64,000 bases of DNA from Coriaria nepalensis (lineage: Eukaryota; Streptophyta; Magnoliopsida; Cucurbitales; Coriariaceae), in contig CP114492.1 of NCBI GenBank assembly GCA_027186245.1, positions 5,344,501 to 5,408,500 of the forward strand. Direction: 5' to 3'. Position 1 is the stretch's first letter, and every line of letters begins with the position of its first letter. The position numbers and the translations under genes were made by a program. Below, in pieces: positions 23,857 through 34,257 of this stretch. The notes beneath the pieces were generated by a model. The model was not told the origin of the DNA. It searched no databases and saw nothing but the letters and a program-made list of their open reading frames with translations.

Positions 23857-24090
23857 CTAAATTTATTTATACATTCTAAAATTACAAAACCATCCAAAGA
23901 CTAATATCCCCTTGCGAACTTAACTGATCAAACTCTCTAACGCTCAATATGAAGCTGAATCATACAATATCACAATATCATAAGCCCTAAGAGCATGTTA
24001 CAAGTTTACTGGCACTTCATACTGATTCAAAGGACCAGATGCTAGAAAACATAAAAAGAACGAAAGAAAATGAGAAAAGTGCTTGGTCCT

Positions 24091-24091
<1 letters not shown>

Positions 24092-24121
<30 letters not shown>
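24092..24121. repeat. (AG)15 microsatellite
   Basis: A perfect AG dinucleotide run of about 30 bp, downstream of the coding end of the minus-strand gene and possibly in its last intron. Confidence 0.95.
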
Positions 24122-24123
<2 letters not shown>

Positions 24124-24546
24124 CTCGACAATCAAATCCGGCTCGTTAAGCCTCTGTCATGGTTGTCAGTCTCGGAATGATTGCTATTGTTAACTCTAAT
24201 AGTGTTAGAATGTATTATCAAAGAAACTAACATGGCCTTGACAACTTACTATAAGTATGTAACTCCTAATAGCATCCCTTCTCAGATAGCCAATGTTCAA
24301 ACAAAATAAATGACATAAAACATGATAAAAATAAATGTCACCATTTTTCTCAACACCAAAGAGGAAATATAAAAATCATAATTGCACTATCTTCATAACA
24401 ATTGTTTAGCAATCAAGCTTCACTATGAACCAAAAAGTGGAATACTACACTATATTTGCTTCTTCATTGAAGCAATTAGTAGAGATTCATCACGTTACAT
24501 AATAAATCAAAATCTATTTACACTGAAAATTGAAATTCAAATATAT

Positions 24547-25722
24547 TCAAACCTTGCTAATTGACGCAGCTTTAATAGCTCTCTCCAATTCTGATTCCAC
24601 TTGACTTGCCCGATTCTTTGTCGAATTCATTATTTCTCTTTCTCCCCCCTCTTCTCCACCATTTCTGCTTTTCTTCCACCTCTCAAATCCACCATAACTA
24701 GTCTCAGTTGTAGGTGGGAAATGTAAAACCTTCTCTTCACTACTATTTCTACTCAAAACAACATCCATTCTAATATCCTCTAAACTCTTCTTCATCTCCT
24801 TATTATCCTTCTCCAACACCTCCATATCTCTTCTCATCCAAAAGCACATTCCCTTGAGCAATTCCAATTCACCCAAATCATTCTCACCACCACCCTTCTT
24901 TTTGTCTTCCACTTCTTCCACTTCCTCAACTCTTTCTATAGCAATCTTATTTACTGTTAAATAAGGCATCTTGCTACCCAAATTTCCAGGAAAATTCACA
25001 CCCCACCTAAGATTAAGACCTATCTTTTTGGTAAGCGGCAAAATAGTCCTTGCCATTACAGAGACTCCTGAAGAAAGTACATCCTTTTTACCTTTCTTCT
25101 GATCCAACGGCCCACAATTACTCTCTAAAGAATCGTTTCCGCTACGAGGCTCCAATCTCAATTCCTGCCAGCCGATCGGATCGTCTAGCACGATCCCAGA
25201 TGTAATCTTCCCATTTGAAAGAGACCCAGAATCCATCTCAGCTCCAAAATCGGGCTGAGACCCAGAAATCGGATCGGATTTAGGGTTAGAAAACGAGGTT
25301 TTTTTGAGGCAGAAGTGCCCTAATTCGGGCTTGAAGTGGAGAGAGAAAGTGGGAATGACGGGTTTCGTGAGGGAGAGAGAGAAATGGGCAGAAAAGATGA
25401 GAGGAGAATTTTGTGGTGAGCCGAATAGGCCAAGACCAGATTTAAGGGAGAGAGAGAAAGGAGAGGAGGAAGAAACTGGGGAGGAGGAGGAGGAAGAAGA
25501 AGAACAAGAAGAAGGGGGGAGAGGAGTGTAGGAAAGTCTAAGAGAGGGACCGGATTCGAAACTGGTAGAGAGAGAGAACGATAAATCAGAGGAGAAGCTG
25601 GTGGGTGCAGTAACGGCGGAAGTGAAAGCATGGGCGAAAATGGAAATGGGTATTTTGGCCTTTAGAATTGGGCTCTTCATCTGGCCTTGATCATTGTCTG
25701 CAAGTTTTAGGGAAAACTTCAT
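24547..25722 (-). CDS. Uncharacterised plant protein (Arabidopsis At5g16030/At3g02500-like)
   Basis: A 391-residue frame starting MKFSLKLADNDQGQMKSPIL. Residues 1-150 alternate hydrophobic and polar positions in a beta-rich pattern (ILKAKIPISIF, LSFSLSTSFESGPSLRLSY, SFSLHFKPELGHF) and are interrupted by a poly-Ser tract at about 70-90. The middle is polar. A helical, coiled-coil-like segment, ELELLKGMCFWMRRDMEVLE and onward, lies at about 285-325. The tail ends ELERAIKAASISK. From memory this matches a plant-only family with no established function. The frame could end by splicing at AAG|GTTTGA (24553/24552) rather than at its own stop; a seven-codon terminal exon at 23998-24021 (YEVPVNL, then stop) would then join in phase. 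That alternative is speculative. The G-rich strand of the poly-Ser tract gives a Glu-rich shadow frame on +. Confidence 0.8.
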   Translation of the reverse strand: MKFSLKLADNDQGQMKSPILKAKIPISIFAHAFTSAVTAPTSFSSDLSFSLSTSFESGPSLRLSYTPLPPSSCSSSSSSSSPVSSSSPFSLSLKSGLGLFGSPQNSPLIFSAHFSLSLTKPVIPTFSLHFKPELGHFCLKKTSFSNPKSDPISGSQPDFGAEMDSGSLSNGKITSGIVLDDPIGWQELRLEPRSGNDSLESNCGPLDQKKGKKDVLSSGVSVMARTILPLTKKIGLNLRWGVNFPGNLGSKMPYLTVNKIAIERVEEVEEVEDKKKGGGENDLGELELLKGMCFWMRRDMEVLEKDNKEMKKSLEDIRMDVVLSRNSSEEKVLHFPPTTETSYGGFERWKKSRNGGEEGGEREIMNSTKNRASQVESELERAIKAASISKV

Positions 25723-26789
25723 TTTTGAAGAAGAGGCGAGTGAATGTTTTTTGGGGAAGAAACTGTTGAGAGATGATGATAGGATTAGAAATTGGAGCTA
25801 AAGGAAAGGTGGAGGCCTCATGCTATGTTCGCTACTAAAAAAAGGAGACCGGTATCATGTTATTTTTTTCTTCGGCTTTAAGGCCGGTATCACTTGGCGA
25901 AAGGCAGTAAAGGACCACGAATTTACTTTACTCCCATCCATCCATCCATCCATCCATCCATCCATCCATCCATCCCGACGACTGAGAAGGAGATACATAT
26001 ATGAAAATTGAAATCGACTTTTCAACGTTGTTAAATGCAATGGATAAGAAAACAAGTGTGTTATGAAATAAAATAAAATAAAATAAAATATTAACATTTG
26101 TGCGCTTGAGCATGATACAGTGTGAAGGGAGAGAGGCCGAGAGAGAGAGAGAGAGAGTCGAGAGAGATATTGAGGTAGAGAAGATGAAAAATTTAAATTT
26201 AGAAATAATAATTTGTTAATATTGGGCTAACACTTAATAGTGAAATGAATAAATGCGGAAATGTATAAACTTATATAATATTGAGTCTTTGACCTTGAGT
26301 CTATCAATTTACCTCTATATATATAGGATATTTTAAAGTATTAATATATAAGAATGTATATACTATGAATATATTTAAACTCACTAACCTTTATATATAT
26401 ATATATATATAATTTTTTTTATTAACCTTATTTTGGGTAAGTTTGACTTTTTTTAAAATTTATTTTTCAACTACGTTTTTTGAGTTGGCTTTAAACCTGT
26501 AACAATACAATACATGTTAATTCCGTGAGTTTCGGGTGATTGTTTCAGATTTTGACCTTATGATTCAGATGACTGATTTTCTGCACATTCCCTCCAGTTC
26601 AAGTCATGCATTAATAACCTACTCATTTTAAAAGTGCTACAAAGACTCCCTACATTACACAAATTGGAATAAAAATCCATCTCCCTCGTATCTTAGCGTT
26701 ATAACGTAATAGTTGATGACTTAATGATTGATGATGTGGTAATCCAATCAAACGTATCACGATAGTTAATACAAGGCATTTTGAGGTAA
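25723..26789. other. Upstream region of the minus-strand gene; microsatellites
   Basis: It holds (ATCC)10 at 25934-25974, (AAATA)5 at about 26066-26090, a GA tract at about 26139-26157 and a TA run at about 26393-26411. The ATCC array begins about 210 bp before the ATG of the minus-strand gene, so it probably lies in the promoter or leader. No gene seen. Confidence 0.6.
25934..25974. repeat. (ATCC)10 tetranucleotide microsatellite
   Basis: A perfect run of about ten CATC/ATCC units about 210 bp upstream of the minus-strand ATG at 25722. Confidence 0.95.
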
Positions 26790-29276
26790 ACTGCTCTATG
26801 GTTCGATGGTCCCTTCACAAACTCATCGAGCATGAGGATTTTTTTCTTAATTTTCAAGTATGTTTTTTATTGTTTAGCTTATATTTCTGTATACTAATAT
26901 TAAGTTTATTTATTTATTTTAGGGTAATCAATCTCCAATCCATCACGAGCTTGAACTCGTACTTGACAATGGTCTTCGTTTCAAGATCCGCATTTATGTG
27001 ATAGAAAAGCAAGAAGTTGTTATTGCTAACATAAAGAAAAAGCTCACTGCACAACAATTGAGAATCTTTAGGGATACTTGCATAGCCCACTTTCTTGATG
27101 TGAAGGTTGATCTATAAAACTTTGGCCAAATTGTAATTTTTTAAATTTTCTGACGAGTCGAGTGTAAGAAAAAGCACGAGTTTTGGTTTAAGCAGCACAT
27201 GAAGCATATGTGGTTCAATCTAAGGGAGTTTTCTCTGGTGAAAGGGTTGAAATGTCATGAATATCCTCCTGACTACATTATTAGGCGAATAGCAAAAGAG
27301 GACCACATGTTGAAGAAGAATCTTAGTGAGAGCTTGTAAAAGTTTCAGAGTTTGCATATAGATTCAGAAGCAATGTTTCTCCATGGAGTAACAAGGATGA
27401 TGAAATTGTGAAGTTGGTTGTTGTCTACTTCATTGAGCTAATCATCTAGCCTTAAGAGAGGAGGAATAAGATTCAACCATTTACCATAGCCATAACTAAT
27501 AATTTAGACCGGTTATCCAATTACACTTGGGGTAGATTGAGTTTTGAGGCTACCATTCAGTCGCTTAAGAAGAATATTAGGATGTGGGCCACTGCACAGA
27601 AACCGGCCGAAAGGGCCAAAGGAGAAGGAGAAAGAGGAGACATATTCCTTATACGGGTTCCTATTGGCTTTACAGGTTAAACTTTCTATTTTACTTTTGT
27701 TATTTTACTTTTTCATGTTGTTGAGCTTATGTTTATGTTTGCTAATCTATTTATTACTATACATGTATTTGGATACGAAGCTATGCCTTTATCTTAAGAA
27801 GTGAGCTATAGTGTGAGGTGAAGAGAATCTCATGCCTCATATTTTAAATTGGTCATCTATAGACCTGCTTATAAGTTATAAAAATGTCGAGAAGTGGATA
27901 AGGAAAAAATATGTAAGTATTTCATTCATTTAATTAAACTTGATTAAATATTGATATTTAACTAACTTTGATTTCTATTTAATATAGCTCGTCGTTCGTG
28001 GAATGCTAAAACTAACCAAGAAAGAAGCAGCTCATGAGTATTTAAGGACTGTAGAACCTTTTCTAGAAGTGGTGGACATTTTGAGGAGGAGGAGGAGGAG
28101 AGAAGAAAAAAAGATGGAGAAGAAGGAGAGAAGAAGAAAAAAATGATGAAGCTAAGCGGAAAAGTAAGAATTTAGAGAAGAAAATGGAGGCTCTTTTTAT
28201 GGGTTTGGAGGAGAAGATGGAGAACATGTTCTGAGAGCTAAGAGATGACATTACATCTCCTAAATATTCACCTTCATCCATCATATCTCTATTTATCTAT
28301 CATTATGACTTGCCACCACCCTCTCAAATCGTTGTGCTTGTATCATCAGTTTGACACCCGCTATCCACTAAAGCACCTTTATAATATGTTGCCTGGTCTA
28401 CACCACTTCCAAACATTGAACCGATTCTTAACATTGTTGTTTATGATGTATTGAGTACTATCAAACATGTGGGTGATGAAGATCTAGATGATTCGACTGA
28501 GTCATATGTGATCATCCTACCTATCATTGAGACTAGATGAGGTGAAAGGATGAGGAAGTTTGGTTCGACCATCAAGTCTCAATTTATAGACATAGGCAAA
28601 AATTGAAGATATAAGAAGAAAAAATGATTATCAGTGATGCCACTTCTTAGTTCAAATAAAAAAAATGAGAGATCAAATTAGCTATGACTAGAGGGCAACA
28701 TAAAGCCGTAAATATATTTTGAGTCATTAACTCTATTTGAAGTTATTTTTTGTTATATTTGGTTAAGTTATAACTATACTCATCTTGATTTTCCCATGAC
28801 AGGTCAACTATCATAGGATTCAATGACAATAAGTATGATAATACATTTTTTAAGGATATATTGAAATATAAGACATGGTTACATAGTTTTGTAAGTATTC
28901 TAAACCAATTGGATATATGGAAAAATTTCTTAATAGTTCATTTGTTTAACTTAAGATTTTTTTTTCTTTATGGTTACAGCACATGCATGAGTATATCTTC
29001 TTGCTCCATATGAGACAACGGAAGTTCATTGAGCTACTTGACCAGTCCACCACTTTCATAGATCATGTGTTCCCCCAATTCTTAGATTATTATTGGAAAA
29101 TGACATTTCAGAACTTGAAGGCGCGAGACAGTGAAAATTATGTATTTCAAGACGACCTAATATGCCTCAATGTTGTATTGATATTATTAAGGATATATAT
29201 GAGGGGTGATATAACCAATGTTCGTTCAGTAAGTAGAATGTCTAATGAATTCCCTATTACTGTACGAGTTCATTAA
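26790..29276 (+). mobile_element. Decayed Mutator-like element with DUF1985 and Ulp1-like (C48) coding DNA
   Basis: Reading +, the segment at about 26,925-27,120 gives QAVIANIKKKL-type helical sequence (read here as EVVIANIKKKLTAQQLRIF), then WFNLREFSLVKGLKC near 27,205. This is the signature of DUF1985, found in plant transposons that carry Ulp1 proteases. Further on, NNLDRLSNYTWGRLSFEATI and YGFLLALQ (27,490-27,680) match the next part of such proteins. A Glu/Lys-rich linker follows. FFKDILKYKTWLHSF (about 28,846-28,890) and, after an 89-nt GT-AG intron (28891-28979), HEYIFLLHMRQRKF resemble the start of the C48 protease domain. Several in-frame stops and frameshifts break it. The catalytic His/Asp/Cys region was not found, and no terminal inverted repeats were located. 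Confidence 0.65.
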
Positions 29277-29337
29277 GGGTTATGTTTAAGTGTATATTTC
29301 TTTATTTTAGTTATGGATGAACTTATAAAACATATTA

Positions 29338-29660
29338 CTTTACTCCCTCTATTTATGTCATTTTCCTATTTTCATCACATAATTTTCATTTGACTCAAAT
29401 ATACTATTGAACTTTTATTTTTATCTTATTTTGGTCATTTAGGCAGAAATTAGAAGAGAAAAATTTTCAAATATTCTAAAAATCACCCTTTATCTTTATT
29501 TAAATAAAATAATAGAGAAGAAAATGAAAGTAAAGAGAAGAATAAGGGGTAAAATTTATTTTATAAAGGGTTAGTGTACTTGAAATGAATTAGATCCATA
29601 AAATAAGTGATAAAAATACCTAAGTCCATAATAAGTGATAAAATTGCTTTAGTCACTTGT
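29338..29660. mobile_element. Probable MITE (CTCCCTC-type end)
   Basis: The left end ACTCCCTCTATTTATGTCAT resembles the CTCCCTCNG ends of Stowaway-type MITEs. The left arm (TTTTCATCACATAATTTTCA, ATTTGACTCAAATATACTA) pairs loosely with the complement of the right side (about 29575-29650). ATAAGTGATAAAA is duplicated near the right end. TIRs and target duplication are not clean. Confidence 0.4.
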
Positions 29661-29818
29661 TTTTATATACTGTATTAGAAATGATATTTTTAATCTACCT
29701 ACTTTTTATTTTTGTATTTTTCCCCATAATCTCTATACAACTTGGGAAAGTTCAAAACCAGGAAGCAAATATTTCTTTGAAGAAAAATTTAAAAATGAAA
29801 AGAAAATTTTGGGAAAAA

Positions 29819-29855
<37 letters not shown>

Positions 29856-30701
29856 GTTTAAGAGAGTTAAATTAGAAGAAAGAGAATAAATTAGCTTTGA
29901 GTTTTATATAGCATTTCCTTTATTTCTTCATCCTCTTTTACTTTATATTTTTTATCTAAAAAAACCCTTGCATTTTTTGAACACCTCCCCCTCCCTACCC
30001 CATATTTTATATAGGAGCTAAGAACCCTTATATTTTTAAATGAAGAAATTTTTTTTTTTTTTTTTAATTTACTAAAAGCATAATATAAATTAGAGGAAGT
30101 TCTTAATATTTCAGTGTCCTCTCCTAGACGTAAATCATTCGGTGTCCAAATATTTCATCAATATCATCTTCTCGGACCCACACCAGATCAATCAAGCTTT
30201 CATCAAACGCATCAAATAATTTACTTTTTTTTTTTTTTGTGGAACCATTATCAGTTTATCCCGATGTATATAGTATCATCATCTCAATTCAACAAACCCT
30301 CTTTCTCCGAAATGTACCTTTTTTTTTCCCACCCCCTTAAATACCAATTCGATTAGGATCTTAATTCAACTTCTCCATACTCTGTTCATGCGGAGCTAGA
30401 TCTCAAAACTTCCCATTTCGGGTATGAATTTCATTTTCCTTTCAATTTGATTATTTACTCTGAAAATTCTGATTCATATATTGGTTAAGTAAAAGGTTTC
30501 ATTTTTTTTGGGGGGCAATTCATATACTGAGGAAATGAAGTTGAGCAGATAAGAACGGACATAATTTGGAGTAATCTGCTCAATCATTGTTCTTGGTTTC
30601 ATATTTATGCCAACTATTCTATGGATCTTATTTTAACTTGGTTTAGACTAAATTCTTCATTTTTCATCTGCTCTCTCTTTCGAAGGTGAGACGAGCCAGC
30701 T
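29661..30701 (+). other. Intergenic DNA, then VPS55 5' leader and leader intron
   Basis: A poly-A/TA run lies at about 29816-29852. The VPS55 leader probably starts around 30,120-30,200. A donor (TCGG|GTATGA, near 30,421) and an acceptor (TCGAAG, near 30,685) fit one leader intron. The ATG follows at 30702. Confidence 0.5.
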
Positions 30702-32127
30702 ATGGCCGACTTACCGGGCTATGTCCGTTACTGCTTCCATATGGGGAAACTCTTATTCCTCGCCATTTTGGTTTCTACTGGAATTGTACTGCAAGTTTTG
30801 GTCAGTATTTTTTTCTCTTTACTTATTTATGCTTTGATTTGCTAGATTGTTTAGTAATATGGTATTATTGTTGGTTCTAGAAGTTTAATTCTTTTCACAT
30901 TTAATTGTGCGAAATGCCAACGCAGGCCTGCGCTTTGTACGATAATTGGTGGCCAATGCTAAGTTGTAAGTGAATCAAAGCTGCTTGGTAATTAGTACAT
31001 TAGTTGTCTTAATGTTTCATTGTTCTAAAATTTCTCAGTGATTGATTTTTATGATTCCTTATATCATTTATGAGATGAGTATTGATGCCTCTCTGTTACC
31101 TGATTTTCTGAAATTTCTTGAAAAAGAAATTGATTCTGTGAGGGTAATAATGTGCTTTTTTTTTTTGGGGGGGAAGGAGAAGCATTATGAAAGATAATAT
31201 CCTAGTCATGTTAAAAATCAATAGTCAACCATTCTTCATAAGGGTGCATTATGAATGTTTGGGATGGCTTGATATTTCTTCCTTTAGCTGTTCGGGATTT
31301 GAAAATGTGCATAGCGACAATGTAATACTCATTTCAATTGATCTCTTTGCAGTGATAATGTACGTGCTTCTGCCCATGCCTTTGCTATTCTTTGCGGGTT
31401 CTGATAGTGCTTTGCTGTTTACTGAATCTGAAAATGGGTACAGTCTTTCATCTTTCATAGCTTATTAATTTAAGGGTAAGAAAAATACAGGCGAAAAAAG
31501 TGATATATATACTGTAGATCCATGAAGTTTAAGTAAAATTTATGTTTACATTATTTGCACCATTTTGTTCTGATTTAAGTTTTATCCTGCATAAACTAAT
31601 TCGTTTGTATAACAAGTTTCTCTTTCTCTCTCCATAATAGCCTTAAAATTAGGTCAGTTCAAGGAAAGAGTAAACTTAAAACCAAAAATAAAGTGGACAG
31701 AAGACATGTCAAAGCACATGACTAGAGCTGTTAGTATTTTACGGGAAAAAATTCAAAAAGGGGTTCAGTCTAGTTTTGTTGTAAGTTTAAGCCAGTGCAT
31801 GTTTAGTTTTTCGAACTTAAAAGGGATCGAGTCTAATTGATTTTTATAAGTTTGAGGAGTTCATAGACTACATAAAACCCTGGTTTATTGTATAATTTAC
31901 TCTTCGTGTTGTGATTGATTTTGGAAAATCATAGATGGGTAAATGCAACGAAATTTCTAACCGGAGCTTCAGCCATCGGAAGCATTGCAATACCTGCAAT
32001 CTTAAAGCATGCTGGTGTTATTGGATGGGGAGCTTTGGCTATGGACCTCTCCTCCTTTTTCGTATTCATTCTTGCCATCATGTGTTACATCGGAATGAAC
32101 AACAATGATGATTACAGTGCTCTTTGA
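30702..32127 (+). CDS. VPS55: VPS55 family endosomal sorting protein
   Basis: Small membrane protein of late endosomes. In yeast it works with Vps68 in traffic from endosome to vacuole and is related to mammalian OB-RGRP/LEPROT. Coding exons are 30702-30800, 30926-30965, 31353-31437 and 31935-32127, all with GT-AG introns, giving 138 residues, the normal family size. Four membrane segments are visible: LLFLAILVSTGIVLQVL (about 16-33), the MYVLLPMPLLFF segment (about 48-62), the FLTGASAIGSIAIPAIL segment (about 80-96) and the LAMDLSSFFVFILAIMCYIG segment (about 107-127). The family signature ALYDNWWPML lies between segments 1 and 2. The start MADLPGYVRYC matches plant relatives from memory. 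No defect seen. Confidence 0.95.
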
Positions 32128-33960
32128 CGGGGTGGCGAGCTCCTCAAAGGACTTGTTTATGATCATATTGAAAATGTAAAAATCAGCTGAGGCCTTTACT
32201 CATCTTTTCTGTGAATTTGAGTTTCCCCTTCTCACCATTTGCATGGTTTTTTCCCCTTTTCTTCTTGTATTAAGTCATTGAGTGACAGTTCTGAAGTCTA
32301 ACTTTTGTGTAAGAAACAACTCGATGACAATTGGTATTGTGTATATTAACACGTCTTGTCACAGTAAGAGCAGTCAAAGGAGTCAGAAGATAGAGAAGAA
32401 GCTTTAGCCTCATGTGTTTATAGAGGGGGAAAAATGAGTTGGATTGGCACGAGTATGTCTGATACGACACGATAAAAGTAGGGCACGAGCATGAGCACGA
32501 TATGGATACACTGGCCCAGAGTACGATACGGCCTTTTTGGGTCCGTTTGAGATATAAGTCCAAAAGTGTTTTATAATCTTAAGATTTTTTTCTCCGAAAA
32601 TTATTTTGTATGTTAAAATTTTTTTGATTAATGCAAGATCTTTTTGGCCAAATAATATTATTTCAGTTTATTTATAATTTGAATTATTAATGGTACTAAT
32701 TTCTAATTTACTAAATAATAATTATTATTAACGATTAATAATATACAATATATATATATATATATTATATTATTAGTATTTTACTAATTATTTTAAAACT
32801 CTTCTTTAATTTAAGATTAATTTTTTTAATATAAAAATCAAGCATTCGAGCTTACGGGTCGAAACGAATCCACAGGCTAAAATAGGTACATGGATCGAAA
32901 CGGGCCCACAAGTTGGCATGACATGTTTATGGCCTGTTATTATATCTGTATCATGCAGTGCCCTTATTTTTAAGCACAAACATGAACACGGCATGGCCCA
33001 ATCCATGTTAGACTCAAAGCAACCCAATCTATATCAGGCAAGACACGACATAATCCATACTGTACCAAAACGGTGCCGTGTACATCACCACCTCTATGTG
33101 TTTATATGAGCACTGATTCTTTATGATTAATTTTCTTACTTAAGAATGATCTGCGATACACAAATGATTTTTATCATTACTTATTATGGTATTCTAAAAT
33201 TGTTATAATTTTGATCTTGATTGAAAATTCTACCATGTAGCATTTGAGTCAATTGCATATAGATCCATAACTCTGATTATATGATTAATCTGATAAAAGA
33301 TTTTGATAAGGTATAACATCATACTAAGTATTATTGAAAAATTAATTTCGGATCGGTGTAAATTATTAGAAGGTTTGCCCCGTTCATTGAAATTGGATAA
33401 AACATGCTTGGAAAATTGAGTTCACGTTCTAAGAATTATTTAGAATTGAAAATTATTTTTTTAGAGTTGATGATAAAAGACATACTGTTGGGTGATTCGG
33501 AATCTTGCACCTACCTACAGAAGCAAAATGAAAAATTCTAATAAACACTGAGGGCTCGTTTGGCCACAGTTTTAAAAATAAGTTTTTAAAACATATTTTT
33601 ATGTTTATAAAATTAGAAATGCATTTTTCTTTTTATGTTGCCGATTTTTCTTTTCACTTTTGCATTTTGGCCCACATTATTACCTTTCACTATACTCATC
33701 CACCCTTACCCGTGAAACTCTTCTCCCTCACTCCTCTTCGCTCCTCTTATCATCTTCCGGCGATTTTATCACTTTCTCCTTCACACCTTCTCTTTCAGTT
33801 GATTTTTCACTTCTCCTTCAACCTCGTCTTCTCCCCTAAGAATCCTAGAAAAATTCTCCACCTTTCCATCATCTGACCATAAACCCGGTAGAACCCCATC
33901 TTCCATTGTTGGCTTCAGATCTAGCCTGTATCGGAGAAATCAAGAAAATGCCAAGAGGAG
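32128..33960. other. VPS55 3' UTR and intergenic repeats
   Basis: From about 32,435 to 32,530 and 32,850 to 33,090 the sequence is rich in CACGAGCATGAGCACGAT, GGGCCCACAAG, CGGCATGGCCCA and GACACGACA. This is a dispersed non-coding repeat with GC-rich words in an AT-rich setting. A TA run lies at about 32747-32764. GGGCTCGTTTGGCCACAGTTTT (33551-33572) resembles the end of hAT-type non-autonomous elements; its partner end was not found. No gene seen. Confidence 0.5.
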
Positions 33961-33965
33961 GATAG
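33961..33965. repeat. Target-site duplication, left copy (GATAG)
   Basis: GATAG directly precedes the TG of the left LTR and is repeated directly after the CA of the right LTR. Confidence 0.9.
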
Positions 33966-34257
33966 TGATAGATGATGATTTGAAAAACGATTATTCATAA
34001 CTCATGGTATTATAAGACACTATTTCTTGACTCATGGTGTCAAGAGACGCTCTTACTTTCGCAAAATAATTCTTCATAAATGAATAATAGAATAAGGAAA
34101 CTAAATGAATAGAAATTAATAATACTAAGTAAATCTAATCACTTATGCATGGGTTGCGCTACTACATGTACGTTATGGAACATACCCCACGTGCCTCGTA
34201 TTCTCCTTGCGGATCCGCTCACTCTTCCGTGGCCCATTGTTCTGTTCCAGTCCATCA
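33966..34257 (-). repeat. LTR (element 3' LTR), 292 bp, with internal deletion
   Basis: Starts TGATAGATGATGATTTG and ends CAGTCCATCA. It aligns to 38769-39135 except for a missing stretch of about 75 bp that in LTR2 lies between CTTCATAAAT and AATAGAATAAGG. Confidence 0.93.

Noticed and set aside
25304..25631. Glu-rich frame on + and Leu/Pro-rich frame on - at the poly-Ser tract
   Set aside because: Both are shadows of the low-complexity part of the 391-residue minus-strand gene.
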